From Podospora pseudoanserina (taxonomy: Eukaryota > Ascomycota > Sordariomycetes > Sordariales > Podosporaceae): DNA of 64,000 bases. The position numbers were made by a program, and so were the translations under genes. Shown one piece after another: positions 59,497 to 64,000 of this stretch; positions within the stretch are counted from its first letter, which is position 1, and each line of letters begins with the position of its first letter. The notes under the pieces are model-generated. The model saw only the letters and a list, made by a program, of their open reading frames with translations, had not been told where the DNA came from and searched no databases. The stretch is taken from the NCBI RefSeq assembly GCF_035222485.1, contig NC_085925.1:434001-498000 (forward strand). Reading direction: 5' to 3'.

Positions 59497-61859
59497 ATGA
59501 ATCGCGGCATCTCTGGATCTCCAAACTCTTTGCTTTGGATATTCCTGCTTTTGTTTGGTTTTTGTCTTTCTGGCCATGCGCAGCAACCTGATGCCGCTCA
59601 CGATATCGACAGCGGTGTCGATGACTCTGCTCTTTGGCACACGTACAGCGACAAGACCCACGTCTACAAGTTCAATGTCTCTTGGGTGGTGGCCAGCCCT
59701 GACGACCCTGATGCCGATGAGAATTCGACCAAGCCAGTCATTGGCATCAATGGTAAATGGCCTTTGCCTGTGATGGAAGCCACAGTTGGGGACCGCGTCA
59801 TTGTCCATCTTCTCAACCTGCTGGAGACTGAGCCTACGTCTCTTCACTTTCACGGTCTCTATCTACGGAATGAGACACACATGGACGGCCCGGTTCATGT
59901 GTCTCAGTGCACGATCCCACCTGGCTCAAGCTTCACATATAACTTCACTGTTAACGAGCCCGGCATTTACTGGTATCACTCACATGTCCATGGGCAGTAT
60001 CCAGATGGCTTGCGAGGGCCCCTTATCATTCACGACCCGGATGACCCTTTTGCGGACAAGTACAGCGAGACTCGGCTTCTTACCGTCTCAGACTGGTACC
60101 TAGACAAGATGCCAGACCTTATCGCCCGGTTCATGAGCAAGGCCAACCCAACAGGAGCAGAGCCCGTACCGGATTTGGGTTTATTCAACGACGAGATCGA
60201 TGCAAGCATCATGGTCAGTCCTAAGACGACATATCGTTTTGATGTGATCAACATGGGCGCTTTTGCCAGTGTCTACCTCTGGTTTGAGGGGCACAACATG
60301 ATCATCATCATGATTGATGGTATTTATACCCACCCGGTGGAAGCAAACATGATATACATAACTCCTGGTCAACGTTACAGCTTCCTCATCACCACCAAGG
60401 CAGACGGCTCGGCAAACTTTCCATTCGTTGGTAGCATGGATCTGGTAAGTTTCCCGTTTCCATTCATGTCTTTTCTTAGCTGACCAGTCAGAATCTATTT
60501 GACAGTCCACCAAAGTCTTTCAACCCCAATATAACCGGGTGGCTGATCTATGACGAGGACAGCAACTGGCCAGATGCGGCCAAGCTGGAGGGTTCTTTCA
60601 ATCCTGTTGATGACTTTGATTTGACACCGTTAGATGATCAGCCTCTCTTTGGTGAACCAAATCAAGTTGTGCAGTTAGATGTGATGATGGACAATCTTGG
60701 TGACGGAGCCAACTAGTAGGTGCTATGCGTTTCTAACACTTCCAGTTTCATATTCTGACCATTGTCCAGTGCATTCTTCAACAACATAACATATGTTCCT
60801 CCCAAGGTTCCCACCCTTTACACCGTCATGAGTTCTCAAGATCTAGCAACCAACCCGGTGGTTTACGGCACCTACACTCATAGCACTGTTCTCCAAAAGG
60901 ATGACATTGTGGAGATCGTGCTGAACAACCTCGATCCGGGAATCCACCCATTCCACCTCCACGGCCACGATTTTCAGGTCGTCTGGCGCTCTGAAGACGA
61001 TGCAGGAACATTTCAAGATTCAGGCATCACATTATCGGACTTCGCGCATGTGCCCATGAGAAGGGATACTGTTTTCGTATACCCTAATGGGAACTTGGTT
61101 CTACGCTTCAAAGCCGACAACCCAGGTTTTTTTTTCCTCTTTGCCCTCGTTCATTGTATGGTTTCTAACAATCGAGAATAGGCGTATGGCTTTTCCATTG
61201 CCACATAGAGTGGCATGTGCAATCTGGACTCTTGGCAACCTTTGTTGAAGCGCCTCTCGAAATTCAACAGTCCCTCACCATTCCTCCCGATCATCTTGAC
61301 GTCTGCAAGAAGATGGGAGTGCCCACAGGAGGAAATGCTGCCGGAAATTCTGAGGATTTTTTGAACCTAGATGGGGAGAATGCACCGCCCAATCGGTTGC
61401 CTGACGGGTACGTTACTTCAGCAGAGTGACCTTCATCTGATACAGAGTCTGAGGACGAGTCGAATGGCTATTTCATGTTGGAATAGTAAGAGACAGACAC
61501 CGATGATGATGGTGAAGATCTGATGTGAGAGGGAGGATAACTGCGCTTTCTGGGATGACGATGATGATAACATTTTTTGGCTACAAAATAGGTTTACCGG
61601 TCCAGGCATCGCCGCCCTGGTCTTTAGCTGCCTGACAGGTATACTGGGCGTGATGACGATCGCGTGGTATGGCTTTGCCGAGGGGGTTAGTGGCGGAGAG
61701 GACAAGAAGGTCCGCATTGAGGGTCAACAAGACGGAGCTGGGGATGTCAAGCTGAGGGACATGCCGTCCGGTTCGACATTGGTGAATGATCGGCGTGTGC
61801 ATAAGCTGCGTAGAAACGAGACTCGTGCCAAGCTCAGGGGCGACGGATTACGAGTTTGA
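59497..61859 (+). CDS. FET3: Multicopper ferroxidase Fet3
   Basis: 673-aa ferroxidase in five exons: 59497..60444, 60492..60715, 60770..61125, 61182..61407 and 61592..61859. A signal peptide (1-28) is followed by three cupredoxin domains. Copper ligands are visible: [26 protein letters not shown] and FHCHIEWH. Exon 5 adds a single membrane helix (about 588-611) and a basic cytosolic tail, so the enzyme is anchored in the plasma membrane facing out, where it oxidises Fe2+ for Ftr1. Introns are 47-56 nt except the last, 184 nt, which separates the catalytic part from the anchor. Intron 3 has an unusual GTTTTT donor. A laccase is unlikely because of the anchor and the FTR1 neighbour. Confidence 0.96.
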
Positions 61860-62766
61860 TGGGGCCATCCATATGATATTTGATGGCACACGAGTGGATT
61901 CGGGACTTGATTTGTATCATAAGGGCTGTTTCTTATGCCATGTTGCCTCATAGTCCGATAGCTTGCTTCCATTTGGTTTGGGGATGCCAGAAGATTGGAC
62001 TTTTCCTGAGGTTATTCGGCAGTTCTGAGTAGCTATCAATCGGAGGGATTATACCAAGAAGGCATGTTCGCCGAATCTTTTTTGTGAAACTTTAGTGGTT
62101 CATGAATAGGCTGAGAGTTGACTATGATTGTACTTGCTTTCACAAGATACTCAATCACACTCTTTTCTAGGCCAGCTATATTTTAACGAGACTCAGCTGC
62201 TTCCACTCACACCAGTACTGTTATTGCCCCTCATCAACCCACGTTTTACATCTTCACATGAACATAATAGTCAGTTTAGAAAGCCTCTGGTGGCAGGGCT
62301 TGTCGCGATAAGCTTGAAGACCAAGGGAGTCGTCGATTGAAAGACGGCAGAAATGGCAACACTGGTGACAACTCTGGACGCAGTACCAGTAGGTAATGAT
62401 AACAGCAATAACCACATTGAAAATTACGTCTCGAATTTGCTGAATATCCTGTTCAAACCCATCTTTACCTATATCTACTGGACAAGAAGCTTTTGGTACA
62501 AATCTCGGCGCAAGAATCACACAGGCCTGTTTGTGGATATCTTGGAAGCTTGCCGATCACTATTGTCAAGGTTGATAGTATTAGCAAGCAGGAAGAAAAC
62601 TTAATCATAAATCATCATCATCCCGTAAACAAGAGAGCCTTCGTGTATGCCGCCAATTCCATCCAACGGTCTGTTGCTTCAGGTAATTGCATATTTCTCC
62701 CGCCCAATCTCATGCCAACTTGAACAACCTACCGCACCAGGCAAGTCCCCGTCAACGTGAACACCA
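61860..62766. other. FET3 3' flank with a weak ORF
   Basis: About 0.9 kb. A plus-strand ATG frame at 62353-62604 (83 codons) has one hydrophobic stretch but no recognised pattern. Nothing else. Confidence 0.35.
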
Positions 62767-64000
62767 TCAGGTAAACCAACCTGGAAGTGTTCGCTTCTCG
62801 ATTATGTTGACAAGCTCCTGCAGATCTTTCGTCACGATTGTTTCATACCCTAGAATCTGCCCAAGGTAGTCTGGATTATCTGCATTCTCCAAAGGGTTTT
62901 CAATGTTGAAGACGTTTTTCATCCGTTCACGGAACCGAGTCCGTTTTTTTCGGTCTTCCCCCGTGAGTGCTGCCTCGCCCCCGCTGTTCTTGATCTGCTG
63001 TTCATACATGGCGAGGTGGAGCCAGAGGCTGGTCTGATGGAGGATCTTCTTGATCTTTGCAAGTTGCTGTTGGGCTGTAGACAGTGGGAAGAAATTAAAG
63101 TTAGTACGTATCGCACTCGAAGTACGAGGCAATATGAGTGGTAGCAGACAGGAATGGGAAGCTCAGGGCATTTCTAACTTGCCTTGTTTTGCCTTGTTTC
63201 CGTCGTCATTTCGATGCCACGCATTACACGAAGAGACTCCCACACCTGAACTACCTACTACCACCCTAGCAACACTCGTAGTCACTTTGAATGTGGTTGT
63301 TGCGGTTGCCCACCACACAGTGTGACCAACAAGGTACCAGCCACCAGCCCCTGTGACGGCTCCCACAACCGCAGCTGTGGCAATCCACGACCACTTGGAC
63401 TATCGCTTCGAGTTTCTCTCCACTGTTGCAAGTGTGTACAAGTTTTCCACTTCTTTTAGTGAGTTTCCGAGGGTATCGATTGCGGTTTGAAGTTTTACTA
63501 TCTTGCTCGCTGCCTCTTTCTTTGTTCCTATTAGACAGTCAGGTCCGTTCCTGCAAAGATTCTGGCAAAAGAAAAAAAAAACAGGCGACGGCCATATCAG
63601 GTAGGTAATTACCTTCGTCTTCCCTGCATCGCACTTGTCGAAAGGCTTGATGCACCTCATATTGCATTTTCTCCAGCTTCTGGGCTGATTCGTTGATCCT
63701 TTTATGCAGTTCGGTGCAACTGAGCTGTTTAGGCTCGATCTGTTTGAAACTTTCAATATAAAAGCACCAGAAAGAAACCATTCACGGGAAAACCAGAAGG
63801 TTCATTGGATCGTAGGGGATTACATAAACATTGCTGTAGCACCCAGACCACCGAGAGGGCTGTAAATGCAGCTGCTTGAAGAAAGTTGCTGGCCGTTCCT
63901 ATCGATGCTATTATGCTCTGAACATTTTGTATTCCACTGGCCCATTTCAATACGATGCTAGGGCCTAAAGACGAAACATCTATCTCATGATGACCTTTTT
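62767..64000 (-). CDS. Unidentified multi-exon gene, 5' end outside the window
   Basis: I do not recognise this gene. Reading right to left, the minus strand shows a segment with AAAFTALSVVWVLQQC (hydrophobic), then a coiled-coil-like part LHKRINESAQKLEKMQYEVH, then KLQTAIDTLGNSLKEVENLY, then a Gly/Ala/Trp hydrophobic stretch near 63390-63260, and last a helical C-terminal part ending KRTLPGWFT at 62767. Several splice signals exist between these pieces, but I could not find one chain of exons that keeps frame throughout. An in-frame TAG at 63400-63402 separates the coiled coil from the hydrophobic stretch. It could be a coiled-coil membrane protein with unplaced introns, or a decaying gene. 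Confidence 0.4.

Overview
The window is nuclear DNA from a filamentous ascomycete (Pezizomycotina, most likely Sordariomycetes). The evidence is short introns (mostly 47-110 nt) with GTRNGT donors and CTAAC/CTGAC-like branch sites, a RHO4 GTPase, a fungal-only DASH subunit (DAD1), a FET3-FTR1 iron uptake pair, and proteins that look like those of Neurospora, Podospora and Chaetomium. The species assignment is inference. I found no CRISPR array, no viral or LTR element and no recognisable transposon. Exons were placed by hand from splice signals and reading frame, and are listed in each entry.

Layout. 0.7-6.6 kb: an alpha/beta hydrolase, elongin C, RHO4 and DAD1. 7-11 kb: an unrecognised gene, a tRNA-Thr(AGU) and two 21-bp-period repeat arrays. 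11-21 kb: an EF-hand mechanosensitive channel, a six-exon dienelactone hydrolase, a 117-bp inverted copy of part of HSP70, then the cytosolic HSP70 gene. 21.6-22.2 kb: a long degenerate 21-bp-period array. 24-36 kb: an HMG-box transcription factor, RVB1 (RuvB-like 1), a drug/metabolite-type transporter, a macro-domain protein, TAF13 and the small secretory gene KSH1, which has an exon consisting only of the ATG. 36.3-43.9 kb: a gene-poor block. 44-54 kb: a TCP11/SOK1-family protein, V-ATPase subunit a and a mitochondrial-looking PP2C phosphatase. 55-62 kb: a BTB-like protein, then the divergent iron permease FTR1 and ferroxidase FET3. The right edge holds part of an unidentified multi-exon minus-strand gene.

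Function. Most genes are housekeeping: transcription (elongin C, RVB1, TAF13), secretion and vacuole (KSH1, V-ATPase a), cytokinesis and chromosome segregation (RHO4, DAD1) and protein folding (HSP70). The only clear co-operating pair is FTR1-FET3, which shares a 1.0-kb divergent promoter and forms the high-affinity reductive iron uptake complex.

The most unusual signal is non-genic. At least six intergenic minisatellites all have a unit close to 21 bp. Three of them (about 15.0, 21.9 and 55.1 kb) share one consensus; the others have unrelated units of the same length. I know of no named element that matches them.
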